Shown in pieces: positions 9,796-21,835 of a stretch of 64,000 nt of DNA (the first letter of the stretch is position 1; each line of letters starts with the position of its first letter). The position numbers were made by a program, and so were the translations under genes. The stretch comes from Elysia chlorotica. Its lineage: Eukaryota > Mollusca > Gastropoda > Plakobranchidae. The stretch is taken from NCBI GenBank assembly GCA_003991915.1, contig RQTK01000154.1, positions 613,298-677,297 on the forward strand, given 5' to 3'. A model generated the notes under the pieces. The model was not told where the DNA came from and ran no database searches. It worked only from the letters and a program-made list of their open reading frames with translations.

Positions 9796-12588
9796 GCCAG
9801 CTTTTTCCACACATTTTAGTTCCAAAAATATTGTGTGGATAGGATTACACCCAAGTTGAGTTGAGTTGGTTTAACGTCCAAAATCAGCACTATATAGGCT
9901 ATATTGTGGACGTGTCCCAAGACTAACGTCTGACAATTTTATGTGCTGCCACACACGAGACAGGGCGGGAATACCATGACTTCTGTCTCAGCTGGTCACA
10001 TTATACTGACACCGACCCAGCCAGTAGGGGACGAAACCGGACAAACAAAGAGTGGGGCGTGGCGTAGACGAGGTTGGAGGGACGGAGAAGGGGTGTGCAA
10101 CTGTGCATTGCATTTGGTGGGACGCTTTCTACGTTGTCTGTATGTGTGTGCGACTCACGGGCAAATGTCAGAGCTGTCAATGTTGTCGGTCTTGGACTGC
10201 ATCACGGCTACAACGGAAGTGACGAAGTTGGTCTCGCACGTCTGCTTCATACCCAAGAACCACTGGTCGAACTGGGGGTCCATCGTACAGCTGGTCTTAG
10301 CAGCGTTTAGGGCGACTGAGGATAAAGAGCAGATTGTAGCGACTTAATTATCGACCGCACTGACAAACTGACAATTCCAACTGGAAACTTTAACTGCTAA
10401 GACTGACGACGAGACTGGGCCTAAGATTAGTATAAGATTAGTATAAGAACAACACAAACTGCACGATTTTCCCAACGGCTTTTCTCACGAACGCCTCTCT
10501 TCTACTAGATCTATCATCAACAATAAATGTTTGAATTGAATCTACGTTGTTCTCACATCTTGTATATTATCAACGTTTATGTTGTACTTAGCGTTCTTAC
10601 AAGATCCTTGTTTGTTTTTTGTTTTTGTTTTTTTTAACTTAGCGTCTAATGTCAACACTATATAATAGGCTATATTGCGGAAGGGCCCCAACATTAACGT
10701 TTGACGGGCTGCTATACAATAGACAGAGCGAGGATATCATGACTCCTGTCTCAGCCGATCACATTACATTGATACCGACCCAACTTGTAGAGAACGAAAC
10801 CGATCAATACATTTTGAGCGATCGTCGATTTTGAACCGGGGGACTTTCGATTAGGAGACGAACGCTCTACTTTTTGCGCCCCCTTCCCAATAATAGAACA
10901 AAGAGGGTTTAATTTACCAGTAGTAAAATCCATTTAAGAAAAAAAATTGTCCTTTTAAGCCATTAAAATAATACATGTGTATTTCAATGCACTTTCTGAA
11001 GAAATTATTAATATTTAGACGCCTTAAGTAGAAACAAATCGAATACTTTTTTTTCCCTTAAGGCCAAGAAAGGATTAAAACTTAAGAACCAAAAATCAGT
11101 ATGAACATAGATCTAGATTTATAGGCCTACCAGTTTTCCCAGCTGGCGTGCAGATATAGTCCATGGTATCCTTGAAGAAAGTGGAAAACCTCGTGATGTC
11201 GGAATCCCAGCAGGATGCCGTGTGCGTGGACATACAGGTCTTCAAGGTTGGGACTTTCCTGGTAAAAAGTAGGTCACGACGGTATTAAAAAGTACGTCAC
11301 GATGGTATTAAAAAGTAGGTCACGGGTATTAAAAAGTAGGTCACGATGGTATTAAAAAGTAAATCGCGGCGGTATTAAAAAGTAGGTCACGACGGTATCA
11401 GCTATTTCTTCTAAACTCTTTTTGTGAATTCAACTATTTCTTCTAGACCCATTTTGTGATATCAGCTATTTCTTCTAGACTCATTTTGTGATATCAGCTA
11501 TTTCTTCTAGCCTCATTTTGTGATATCAGCTTTTTCTCCTAGACTCATTTTGTGATATCAGTTTTTTCTTCTAGACTCATTTTGTGATATCAGCTATTTC
11601 TTCTAGACTCATTTTGTGATATCAGTTATTTCTTCTAGACTCTTCTTGTGAATTAACTGCAGATAAATTTGTTTAACTGATTCTTCCGAGTCTCAGAAAT
11701 CAGATGGCTTGGATTTATCTTGTTTTTACCCACACAGTGGTCTAAAACTGTTAAGTCTTTGATTTTGGACATCATGCTTTATTCTTACCCACATATGCGG
11801 TCCAGGTCTGCTTTATCTTTGATTTTGAACATCATGCTTTATTCTTACCCACATATGCGGTCCAAAATTGTTTTATCTTTGATTTTGAACATAATTATAT
11901 ACTGATTATGTCTATGGTTGTTTTAAGTTTGGTGTTGATAATTTTGCCCCATTCTTACCCACAGATTCGGTCCAAGACTGCTTTATCTTTTATTTTGAAC
12001 ATCATGCTCCTGGTATCAGCGAAGACGTTCTCGGCCCTGATTGGCTGCTCACACTGTATCAGCGGGGCACAGTTGTAGGCAGCGTCTATTGAAAGATCGT
12101 CGATTTATTTTGTACTCATAAGTCACTAATAATGAAACTTGAATATTTCACAATACGTATTGGGATTATTGCGCGCAGTGTATATAATCGTGGTACATTT
12201 GGATTCTAAAAAAAAAACCCTCACACAATTATTTGTCACCTCAGTTGTAAAATTGCATTTCTAGTTCTAAAATATTATAAATTTTGATTATTCAAAATAC
12301 GAGTTAGGACAGTTTGCAACTGAGGTGGTCAATAATTTTCTTCAATAATAACAAAAACTTACACGCAGCTACCAATGGGCTATAGAGGCGAACAAAACTA
12401 GTCTCTTGTAGAATGGTCTATATTTTTTAAACTTTATACAAACCTTAGTTATTATAGAAGTTAAATTGGCCATTATGCAACTCAGATGGAGATTAATATT
12501 AACTTTTTTTTCTTTAACTTAAGTCTAATAAAAACTTACATGCAGTCACCAGCATAGATGCGAGCAGGAGAAGAGGTTTGCAAGTCAT
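9537..12588 (-). CDS. Secreted cysteine-rich protein, complete five-exon gene, 196 aa
   Basis: Exons on the - strand: 12588-12540, 12085-11959, 11258-11131, 10315-10159 and 9685-9556 (stop). Phases 1, 2, 1 and 2 close exactly and every junction is GT/AG. The product starts with a signal peptide (MTCKPLLLLASMLVTA) followed by an all-secreted chain with 12 Cys after the signal. Two segments look like an internal repeat: L-K-T-C-x7-C-W (exon 3) and L-N-A-C-x8-C-G (exon 5), each followed by an amphipathic aromatic stretch and a final Cys. This suggests a disulfide-linked helical secreted protein. I do not recognise the family; nematode/mollusc DUF19-like or venom/shell secretory proteins are loose possibilities. 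A TATA box lies upstream. Confidence 0.75.
9556..9685 (-). CDS. Secreted Cys-rich protein, exon 5 and stop
   Basis: Acceptor CATTCTGGACAG. Encodes LEATLNACVKTGMSNKC, then a Trp-rich helix ending LSDFSC and TGA at 9558-9556. A consensus donor (CCAG|gtgagt at 9537/9536) lies only 19 nt past the stop, suggesting an intron in the 3'UTR. That donor region is itself duplicated near 9297-9350. Confidence 0.78.
9721..9796. repeat. (TTG)n microsatellite
   Basis: About 25 TTG units inside intron 4 of the secreted-protein gene. Confidence 0.95.
9853..10047 (-). mobile_element. SINE, head missing
   Basis: Reverse copy in intron 4 of the secreted-protein gene, with tail AGTTGAGTTGAGTTGGTTTA and body. 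It stops near GGACAAACAAAG without a recognisable tRNA head. Confidence 0.65.
10159..10315 (-). CDS. Secreted Cys-rich protein, exon 4
   Basis: Acceptor TTTATCCTCAG, donor TGCCC|gtgagt. Encodes VALNAAKTSC, then FDQWFLGMKQTC and an acidic end DNIDSSDIC. The frame joins both neighbours without adjustment. Confidence 0.78.
10632..10888 (-). mobile_element. Old full-length SINE, head type 1
   Basis: A more diverged reverse copy in intron 3, with tail, body (CATGACTCCTGTCTCAGCCG) and type-1 head (reverse TAGGAGACGAACGCTCTAC). Confidence 0.65.
11131..11258 (-). CDS. Secreted Cys-rich protein, exon 3
   Basis: Acceptor TTTTTACCAG, donor ACTG|gtaggc. Encodes KVPTLKTCMSTHTASCWDSD and a helical tail with FFKDTMDYIC. 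The sequence of its acceptor is repeated upstream as a ~25-bp minisatellite. Confidence 0.75.
11255..11398. repeat. ~25-bp minisatellite at the exon 3 acceptor
   Basis: Six units of AAAAAGTAGGTCACGA plus GGTATT. The unit nearest the exon merges with the exon 3 acceptor (reverse ACTTTTTACCAG), so the array looks like an expansion of the acceptor region. Confidence 0.8.
11395..11655. repeat. ~32-bp minisatellite
   Basis: About eight units of GATATCAGCTATTTCTTCTA plus GACTCATTTTGT in intron 2 of the secreted-protein gene. Confidence 0.85.
11733..12000 (-). repeat. Tandem copies of exon 2 donor end
   Basis: On the - strand three copies of about 60 bp repeat the exon 2 end (GATGTTCAAAATCAAAGA, later TGTGGGTAAGA) behind the functional one. 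Coding differences in the nearest copies include several synonymous changes and a few replacements; the farthest copy is more decayed. Confidence 0.75.
11959..12085 (-). CDS. Secreted Cys-rich protein, exon 2
   Basis: Begins after TTTCAATAG and completes a Tyr codon. Encodes AAYNCAPLIQC, then a charged helical stretch ending AVLDRIC. The donor is TGTGG|gtaaga. Its 3' end is duplicated three times just downstream (11733-11900). Confidence 0.75.
12540..12588 (-). CDS. Secreted Cys-rich protein, exon 1 (signal peptide)
   Basis: 16 codons plus one base, ending GCAT|gtaagt. It encodes the hydrophobic signal peptide. The ATG is the first after a well-placed TATA box and is preceded by about 100 nt of likely 5'UTR. 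Confidence 0.75.
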
Positions 12589-12716
12589 GTTGTAGGCTAT
12601 GTGCTCAGAAATCCTCAGCTTTCGATCTAAATCTTTGGATGATCAGGGGACCCTGAGTTTGGTCAGTTAGAGATGGACCAAGCTGGAAAAGTGAATGTCC
12701 TTTAACCATGGACTCC

Positions 12717-12726
12717 TATTTATATA
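12717..12726 (-). promoter_or_regulatory. TATA box of the secreted-protein gene
   Basis: On the - strand the sequence reads TATATAAATA. This puts transcription start near 12690 and leaves about 100 nt of 5'UTR before the ATG at 12588. Spacing and sequence fit a strong core promoter. Confidence 0.65.
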
Positions 12727-13571
12727 AGTCATCCATTTAGCCAAGTAGGAATTGAAAAAAAACCCACTATGTTCTGATCATGCAAGCGAATCTATAATAA
12801 TCATCTCTTGTATTTGGAGATAAGCTTGTAATCCATAAAACAATTACTGTTTTTTGTTTACTATGACATATTCTGTACAAAACTGTTAGAAGAGAGTCGA
12901 AATTACTTGTAGCCTACAATTTCGATGGAAACATTTCTAAATAATAAGCCATTCTTTTATGTGAAGGAATCGAAGCCATACTTGTGTTATTTTGATAATA
13001 ATTATTGTCCACAAACAGTTTGTATGTATAAGTATTGTGTATATATACGACCGAATAATTATAAAGCATAAACGTTTCAATTCCGATAAACTACATTACC
13101 AGACCAATTGCCGTGGCATCATTATAAATAACAAGCTGTTCAATGGCCCCTATCGCTTAGTAATAATAGTATTTATACTAAGCCTAAAACAAGAAAGAAA
13201 CTATTAACTGTAAGCAGGCGGATTTACCGCAGCGATTGGATTAGCTGCTGTGGTGTCAAGTCCTAGATCGTGGTTAGTTATTATAGTGTAGTAGCATCAG
13301 CCTTCTCAGGTCAAACAATAGTAGAAAACCATCGCTGGGGTGACATTTGGAAATACAGCGATTGTTGAAAAGAGCTCAGTTGAATCATTACAAGATAATT
13401 AACTACATTAATAAGCTTATAGTGTAATTTCATTAATTTTTTTTTTACTTTGGTTGTTAAGTTCTTTTTTTTGTTGGTGTGTTTGCTTTTTTTCTCTTTT
13501 ATTCTCTCTCTCTTTCTCTCCCTCTCTCCCTTTCTCTTCCTCTCTCTATTGTTTATCTTGCTCTCTTTCTT

Positions 13572-13610
<39 letters not shown>

Positions 13611-14441
13611 TTTAGCCGACCGAACACCAAGTCAACCAGTGAGGAGAGAGGAAAACTTATCGGGAGTTGAACCAGAACTTCCCGAATAGAAGATGAGCGG
13701 GCTACTGACTGAGCAGTCTTGCCTCCTTCTCAGTTCTGCCTGACCGCAAGGGGATCGTGTTTCGGTTAGTTGCTTAACGTCCAACGTCAGCAATATAATA
13801 AAATTGGCTATATTGTGGATGGGTCCCAAGACTAAAAAGGTAGTATGTAATGTTGTAATGTAACGTTGACAGCGTGGGTAATACTAATTCATTGTTTAGA
13901 TTTTAGAAAAAAAAAAAAAAGAAAAGAAAAAGAAAAGAAACAAAAAGGAATCTGGTATTGGCGTGGGCGTTAAACCAACTCAACAACAGCAACTCCTCAT
14001 TCTAGATAGTTGATGGGGCAAAAACTAAGAAAGGTAGTATGTAGGCCTAGTGTTGTAATGTAATGTTGACAGCGTTGGTACTACTAATTCATTGTTTAAA
14101 AAAAAAAAAAGAAAAAAAAGAAAAGAAACGAAAAAGGAACCTGGTATTGGCGTTTCGGTTATAATAAATTATTATCTTGGCGTGATATTGAGATCCGTCA
14201 CGGTGCTATTTAGATTCATTTCTGCATGCACGGTGGTGTGTGTGTGTGTGTCTGAGTAAAAAGAAAAAAATTTCAGGACGCTACATGTAGTTGTAGTTGT
14301 AGTTTTACAAAATTTTAGGCCAGTCACTTTTTTCTTGGTGTTTGTTCTGTTTGTTTGTTGTTGTTTTTTTTTTTGCTTGTTTTTGTTTTGTTTTTGTTTT
14401 TTAATAGAAAAAGTGTGCATTTTGAATATTAAGTTACAAAG

Positions 14442-14523
14442 TTATTCGGAATATCATTCCGAATAATTTGCAGTGTAACGCCGATGAAGTTCAACTCTTA
14501 TTCGGATTATTATTCCGAATAGG
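14442..14523. repeat. Pair of short palindromes (MITE-like remnant)
   Basis: TTATTCGGAAT/ATTCCGAATAA with a 3-nt loop at 14442-14466, and TATTCGGA/TTCCGAATA at about 14498-14522. The same core sequence in both suggests the ends or remains of a small inverted-repeat element. Confidence 0.4.
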
Positions 14524-14939
14524 GGCAGCCTTACAAATAATTTAATTTCAAGGGAAATAATTTTTTTCTTTTTTATCTTATACCCAATGTTGGTATTTCT
14601 AGAGTTATTGGACCTTCGACATAAAAATGTGACTGGAATGCAACCTTTTGACCTTCCTGGCTGGGGCCAAACACGGTGAGCCCGAAATGCCGAGGCCAAT
14701 TGTCACGTGACAACGAGCTGTTGAATGTATAATCATATTATTGTTTAGAAACTTGGATCTGTGATAAGGTTATGATTTATATATCTCAAAGGTTATTCGA
14801 TACTAATAATGTGTGTTATTGGTTATGAGTTAAGCGATATTCTGAACATGAAAATCTGTTTAACTTTATTCTAGAGCAAAGACGCTTTGTTGGCAAATTC
14901 TGTAAGTTTGATAAATAGAATAGCTCAGCCATTGCAGCA

Positions 14940-15089
14940 GAGTTGATTTCAGTTTACACAGGAAGTAGGAAGTAGGTCTGCAACTCAACTCATCATCCTC
15001 ACCTTCGATTTTATATTTTCGTGAAAATAAATCAAGTGTTTTGAACGAAAAAGCATCGTATTTCTGGGTTTCTTTCGAACATTTGCAAG
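14940..15089 (+). other. Candidate non-coding 5' exon
   Basis: Ends in a strong donor (TTTGCAAG|gtaaga) and has two AGGAAGT (Ets-like) motifs upstream near 14960-14975. It could be a 5'UTR exon of the spectrin gene whose exon 1 has an upstream acceptor at 25633, but nothing else ties them. RNA evidence would be needed. Confidence 0.15.
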
Positions 15090-15849
15090 GTAAGATTTTA
15101 AGGTACCCAACTCTCACCTAGATTCATTCGTTTTTGTTTTACATGGCTTGCATAATCTACATCATGATGCATAGATTTACCTCGCCTAGATTCAATTCCC
15201 AATCCCAGTAATCTTTAGGAGTTAGCCGGTTTCACCAATTTTTATCTGTGGTTTTCACTACTCAAGTAGACCTATGGTGGAAACCCAATGCCAACTAATA
15301 TACAATACTGATCTAATCTAGATTTTTATCGTCAGAAATAATCTTGATCTTAGCAATAGGCTTGGATCTATCTGAGCTACACGATCTGGATCCGTAAGTA
15401 CGGTACTTTTAAAAGTCTAATCTAGTCTAGATCTAGATCTAGAGGATCTTTAGAAGATCTAGTATCGCCGTCACCTTCTCTCTTTTTTTTACACTTAATA
15501 AAGGTTTGCCATACATTGGAGCCTATAGTTATTAGTGCTAATTTATGAATTTTAGTATCATGAGATTTTATTTTTAGGAATGTTAGGCAAGAGGCTACCT
15601 AGGCCTGGATGGAGGGCTAGATCCGCATCTTAATATTTGGACGTTTAGTATGAGATGGAGTGGTTCAAACTTGCAAGTTTTTCTTGCTATAAATAAGGGA
15701 CATGGTAGCTGATTTATAAGGTGGATAATTCCATCCCTGAGCTTAAAGTTCCCAACTGTTTCAGCCTATTGTTCTTATATATCGACTCAACTGTCTCTCT
15801 AGTCTGGGCAAAAGAATACATGTGAGGCATTTAATCATGATACTTGTAA

Positions 15850-16860
15850 AGATCTGTCTGATATTTTCTTCAGTTCCAATCTTCTCATTGGTCTGCCTCC
15901 AATCAAATGTGTATACATGCCCTTAACCGTTGTTTGTCTCTGGTTTGTAAGCCATTTGATGGTTAGCTTTGCCTTTTAGAGACACATGTAAATCAAATGT
16001 AGGAAATCTATGTAAAGCCCACCCTTGACATTTCATTTGGAACCTTCTCAGTCCATTAAAATTCTCCTTGGAACTTTCCATAGCTTTTACTTAGTTTTGA
16101 AGGCTGTGAATGTGATCGTTTTGCCATCTTTGCTGTTATTGTCCCTGCTCCACACCCATATGTTATAAGAATACTCACTGTGCTTTTAAGATGTCATCTT
16201 TGTTTTTGCATTCCCCATTCTTGATATTTTCCATTTATTTTCAAATTTGGAAACTGCCATTGTCGATCTTTCTATATAATTTAGGGGGTACTTTTCCCAT
16301 TTGGTTCTGTTCTTCTAGTATCAAGGCTCTAAGATATTAAAAAATGTTTTTTTTATCAGTTTTATTATGACCTCCTCTTTGCATCTCATTGTGTTCAATA
16401 TTTTATCCTTTCTTTTCACTTACATGACAAGCTGTTAGTTAAAAAAAAAAGACAGTATGTGCACAGAGCTCTTGCAAAAGACCAGATATGTTCATTCTTC
16501 ATTGTCCCTGCTTCAAACCCATATAAAAAAAAATGTATTTATTATAAGAATTTTGTGCTTTTTAAATGTCTCATCTTTGTTTTTGCATTCCCCATTCTTG
16601 ATATTTTCCATTTATTTTCAAATTTTAAAAGTGCCATTGCCAGTGTTATTTTATTAGTGGGGTACTCTTTACTTTTTGTTCTATTCCTCTATCAAGGCTA
16701 TATAGATATGATATTCAAAGCTGTTTTCATCAGCGTTTTTAATGGCCTCCTTGCATCTGGTTGTGCTTTATTTTTTACCTTTATTTCATTTACTTGACAA
16801 GCTGTTAAAAAAAAAAGAAAAGTGATTACATGCACAGAGCTCTTGCAAAAGACCAGATAC
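15850..16860 (-). mobile_element. Decayed LINE fragment with internal ~355-bp tandem duplication
   Basis: Two direct copies (about 16139-16495 and 16496-16860) share GCATTCCCCATTCTTGATAT and GCACAGAGCTCTTGCAAAAG. On the - strand both contain a Y-G-x-x-A-G-T peptide (YGCGAGTITAKMAKR in one, YGFEAGT in the other), similar to the YGxExWT motif near the end of many LINE reverse transcriptases. Heavily broken; family uncertain. Confidence 0.35.
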
Positions 16861-18690
16861 ACTCGACAGCATTATAAGCTTGACTCATATGTGAGATATT
16901 ATTTCAATTGGTTTGCCTTTGGAGTAACAGTAAGACTCATTTTTAGGTTATATGTCAAAAACAATTTGCCCCTAATTTTTACTCAACGTCTGATGTGGGT
17001 ATCTAATCACAGAACAGATGACCAAATCTGACAACCGGTTTCATCGGGTGTGCTTATCTTCATTCGTTTCATCTAGTCTTGTTTCACTTTACACTTAATC
17101 AGGCAGGTATATATGCAAAGGGTTGCCGGTCTGATGCAATCTTTGTGGTTGAATGCCGATCAAAGATCTGTAAAATTAAGACCTATAGTCTAATATCCCT
17201 AAACTTCGAACGTTAATTCAATAATAATAATGATGAAACTTTAAAAAGTTTTATACATGTATAATAAATTTGTCGCAACGCTAATAAAAGGACAGCACCT
17301 GTGTCTATCTAACTGTCGTCTATGAGTTTTGATGAACAATCAGGTAGAAGTCGATGGTGGCCCATATAAGCCCTGTTAACTGTTTAAATGTAAGTGTATT
17401 GCAATTGTTACATTGTAGAAAAATATTAACCATACTATTGGGTTGCTACATTCTGAGATCCTTTATTGTGCTTTACAAAGCAATCCAGTGGATAATTCAA
17501 TTCATCATAGTCAGAACAATTCAGTCTTTTTTAGTGATATGTTTTAATTTTTTATAAATGTGTACACGCAGTAACAGTGTTGCGATAGTTGGTATATATT
17601 AAATAGTTCAGATTTCAAATGGCGTTTATACGATAACTGTCATTCTAGTATAATTGTAGATCATCCACAGCCACAGTTTTATTTATTAATTTATTTGTGT
17701 GTGTTTGTTGCACTCAGAGTCTTGCTCAGGCATTGGTGTTTTTGCAGTTAATCTTATTTTATTGTTATCCTTCCTGTTCAATGCTGTAGCATGCTGCATT
17801 GGTATGAATTACAGTGTATTATTAAAATGAGTTTGAACATGCAGTTAAATGATATTAGATGTACACATTGTTGTTATAATTCTACCCATTTGATTCTTTA
17901 ATTTATACACATGTTGTAAAACTATTGGAATCCAGTAAAAAGTATAATGTGTAAATTTAAATAATTTAACTGCATGACTAATTTTAATAATACATTGTAA
18001 TTCGTAATAAATTACTTTTGAATGGATTCTTTTTTTTTTTTTTTAATCACATTCTTAAGCCATTAATTTTTGTTCTACGCCTTTTTTGTTTTGCTTTTCA
18101 ACACTTGTCCAGATATTGGTCTCAAGGTTTATAGCAATCATGACTTAGGAAATTATATTGAAATTTGAATGGAATTGCCTTCTGATAGTATATATATATG
18201 TACAATGTAATACCAAAAGCATATGAATCTTCTCATGGCTATCAGCTCTCTCCAGGAAGCGAAATGAAACTATAAATCACTGTATTGATGATTAGCCATA
18301 CTCTTATATGTACATTTGGATTTTCTTTACAAACTGGAAGGAATTAAATGCTTTCTATTTTAGAATTAAATCTGACTCGGTTATATACTTCAGAATTTTC
18401 ATGTAACGTTGGTTTGATTTTTTTTTAATTGACAAGTTACATGACTTTAACAAAATGCATTGGAGTTCTAATTTGATTCCATTAAGTTTAAGGGTTTGAA
18501 ATTGATTAAGATTAGAGCATTGTTGGTTCATGAATGATTTACATTATATCCCAATAAAATAGGCGCCATAAAGTTGTTTTCTGTAATATTTGAATAGTAA
18601 ACAAAATGAACATTCTATTGCATTGGCAATGGTTCTGGAGGCTCTTCTACTTTTCCGTTGATCTGTCAAAGTATACATTTTTATCATTGG
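16861..18690. other. AT-rich DNA, nothing recognised
   Basis: No ORF with protein signal, no clear repeat array. Homopolymer T and A runs only. Confidence 0.5.
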
Positions 18691-18739
18691 TGTGATATTT
18701 TACTTAATCAAACGTCTGTACATTCTGTACCTCCGATCG

Positions 18740-19021
18740 CTCTTTCTCTCCCCCTCTCTCTCTATCTATAGATCTCTCATTCTCTCCCTCCATTTCTCTC
18801 TCTGTATCTATCTATCTCTTTTTCTCCCTCTCCCTCTCTTTCTCTTTCTGTCTATACATCTATCTCTCTTTCGATGTACCCATCTCTCTCCCTCTCTCGA
18901 ATTAAAGTTCAGGCTAGATGTGATAAATCAAACTTGAAGTTAATGTGTACGCTTAACCTCCTCGTTCGCCCTTAAGAGCCAGCTCCGTTTGCTAACGTTG
19001 CGTGTATGTAACTGTGAGAGA

Positions 19022-19062
<41 letters not shown>
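18740..19062. repeat. TC-rich tract and (GA)n microsatellite
   Basis: Degenerate TC/TATC from about 18740 to 18898 and a purer GA run at about 19015-19062. Confidence 0.8.
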
Positions 19063-19064
<2 letters not shown>

Positions 19065-19189
19065 ACAGAGACAGAGAGTAAGGGATAGTCTAGTGCAACC
19101 AGAGACCTCCGGCCTTCAGGGCAGAGCAGGGTAGATGGTACAGTGGATAGCTCTTGGCTAATAGAGCAGGGTAGATCGTATACTGGATA

Positions 19190-19700
19190 CTAGCCCCCAG
19201 TCCTAGCTAGTAGATCGATAACTTGCAGCCTGCGCTGATCTGCCAGGGCCAGGTGACCCCGCCGTGTGGTGGCGCTGAGACAGTGAGAGCAGTGCCAGAC
19301 TGGGTAGACTGGTGCCTGCAAGTTGGCATCTCGCCAAGCACCAAGCAAGAAGCCCATCTCCCGCAAACAAGCCCCCCATCTCGCTACTTTACTTTCCCCA
19401 CCTGTCTTACAATGATAACAAATACAGTAGCTAAATCATACACGTCTGGGTGGGTCACGTCCCTCGTCGCGTAATTCGCCATCAGACTAAAACAAACAAG
19501 ACAAGGAATCGAAGCGGCCGCATCCGTTACTTCCACCCCGCCTTCTTCTTCTTCTCTTTGTATATTATGTGGTATTTTCTCCCCCGGCGTCTTCCCGCTC
19601 TGTCACTAGGGGGGTTTCTCTATTTAAACGGAATGACATTTCCCTCGGCGCGTGTAGGTCTAGATCCAGTTTCTCTTCCATTTCACAATCTCTCGTCAAT
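19190..19700 (+). promoter_or_regulatory. GC-richer island, possible upstream promoter or 5' region
   Basis: The GC content rises against the AT-rich surroundings (GCGGCCGC at about 19514, CCGCCGTGTGGTGGCGC, quoted in part). An 83-codon frame here has no recognisable domain. It lies 6 kb upstream of spectrin exon 1 and might hold its promoter; this is inference from composition only. Confidence 0.2.
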
Positions 19701-21149
19701 ATTATGAAGTTTTTGTTGGATTAATATTATATAAAGACGTCGGTTGAGGAGGTCGAGAAAAGCGGACGGGAGATTTTTTTAGATTGATAGACATTGGTTG
19801 AGGAGGTCGAGAAAAGTGAACGGGAGATTTTCATTTCTAGTGGTTTCTTAGATGTTTCGTTCCGTGGAGTGGAGAATTTGGTGCTTTTTTCCCCTTTAGA
19901 GTCCAGTTGTTTTGGTTGTGACTTGTGCCTAAGTTTTTACGCTTACGTCGTACTGTTGATCAGTTCCTTGTGGTAGTCGTGGACTTAACATGTTAATTGC
20001 CAAGTTCTATTAGTTGTGAGATGGCAGAAGACTTGCATCAGTTCCCTGGATAGTAAAATCTTTCAGAAAACGCCATTTCTCCTGTTTGTTTTATTTCTTT
20101 TGAAAAAATATGTTTTCAGCCTACTGACTGTAGCTCACGTGGGTGGCGTGTTAGGTTATTTTATCTCTCACGTTTCTAATGCTAGAGGGTCATCGAAATT
20201 CCTCCAACGTACTTAAGCGTTTCAATTGGTATAAATAGGGCATATTTTTGCAGAACGAATAGAGATAAGAGCAACAACTTGAAATGTCAAACAGCCTAGG
20301 GTGATAGGCCTACTCTTGCAGTATGCCAATGTCATTTGATATTATATGCAATGCCACAAAACTGTCACCGAGCACATACGGGGATTTAATTTGATGGGCA
20401 CTCAATGTGGCTGGGCAATTTTTTTGTTCGCCTAATGCAGACATGTATGCATAACTTTTTTTTTAAAGTAATGGGTGAATGAAAAATGTTTGTTCCGCGA
20501 TTTAAAAAAAATTGTGTGTGTATCTGCTCTCGGCGCTGCTCCTGTTATCGTTTTAGCTTTTACAGGGAGGGTCCAAGAGTTGCACTTTAAAGAAAGATCT
20601 GCGCTCGTTTTAAATCTCTATATTCTCACAACGATACTCAACTGAATGTAAATGTCATTGGTCTAGGTTTTGTTTTAACGTTGCGACTTTCATGCCTGTC
20701 CTATTTGTCATATAATTACATAGCTCTGAAGTGACGAGTGTGAGGTCCGCAGTTCGAAACTCAGCCCCCGATACTTATAAAAACTAGAGAGCGTAAAATG
20801 GCATTCAAAATTACTTTTTTTGAAATAGCTGATTGACATGCTAAGTTCCACATGCCGCAAAGTAGCTAGCTATGATGAATTAATGGTTGTTATCAGGTAG
20901 ATTGAGCTCATACTATATCTGCCAGAAGCGCATGTGTTATGGACGAGCTTTAGCATCTTCGTCTAATCATTTCAACACAATCATGTATTATTGCTCCATA
21001 GAAGACGAATTTGCACGAAACCCTAAAGGGGAAGCTTACTTTTATTACTTTCAGCACGGTAGACGTTTATATTAATGCGTTGTGCATCGCAATTGTGTAT
21101 TTTAGAAGAATGTTCGTAAAACATCCAAATAATGTAATGTTATCTTGTT

Positions 21150-21835
21150 TTATTACAGTAAATGGCGCGTCTTTAACTGTGAGCTTGCGATTACTATTCT
21201 CAGCATGTTAGAAAATTTCGATACATGTACATGTAATACATTGATTGTGTAATGTGTATTATTTTGGAGGATTGATCGTAAAGCATTGTACAATGTTATC
21301 TGATTGCACAACAGTAACTGGCGCATCTTCAGCTGCAAGCAAGCTGCCCTGTATTGTTCTATTACATGTACATAACATCATATTATAGCTCTACTTGTGT
21401 ATGAGCTTAAGCGAGATGTACACTGTAAGCCTGGACTGTCTTAGCCCTAACTGGCGCATCTTCAGCTGCAAGTAAGCTGCCGTGTATTGTTCTACTACAT
21501 GTACATAACGTCATATTATAGCTCTACTTGTGTTTGAGATAGAGCAAGCATTGTACAATGTTATCTGATTGCACAACAGTAACTGGCGCATCTTTCAACA
21601 GCGGGCAAGCTGCCGTGCACTGTTCTACTACGTAACATCATATCATAGCTCTACTCGTGTTTGAGTTTGAGCGAGATGTACACTGTAAGCCTGGGCTGTC
21701 TTAGCCCTAACTGGCGCATCTTCAGCTGCAAGTAAGCTGCCGTGCATTGTTCTACTACATAACATCATATTATAGCTTTACAATATGATGAGCGAGATGT
21801 ACACTGTAAGCCTGGGCTGTCTGTGTCTGAGCCCT
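21150..21835. repeat. ~130-165-bp tandem repeat
   Basis: About five units containing AACTGGCGCATCTTCAGCTG, AAGCTGCCGTG and CATCATATTATAGCTCTACT. Some units start with GCATTGTACAATGTTATCTG, others with GATGTACACTGTAAGCCTGG, indicating a higher-order pattern. Confidence 0.8.

Larger units (their letters stand above)
12730..15850. other. Intergenic DNA with simple repeats, no firm gene
   Basis: Contains a TC tract (13500-13610), a SINE tail (13765-13832, - strand), two copies of a ~190-bp A-rich unit (13830-13980 and 14020-14155), TG/TGTT-rich DNA and two hairpins at 14442-14523. Coding signal is weak. Confidence 0.5.

Noticed and set aside
19223-19474. 83-codon ORF in the GC-richer island
   Set aside because: No domain and no splice or conservation support; kept only as a possible promoter region.
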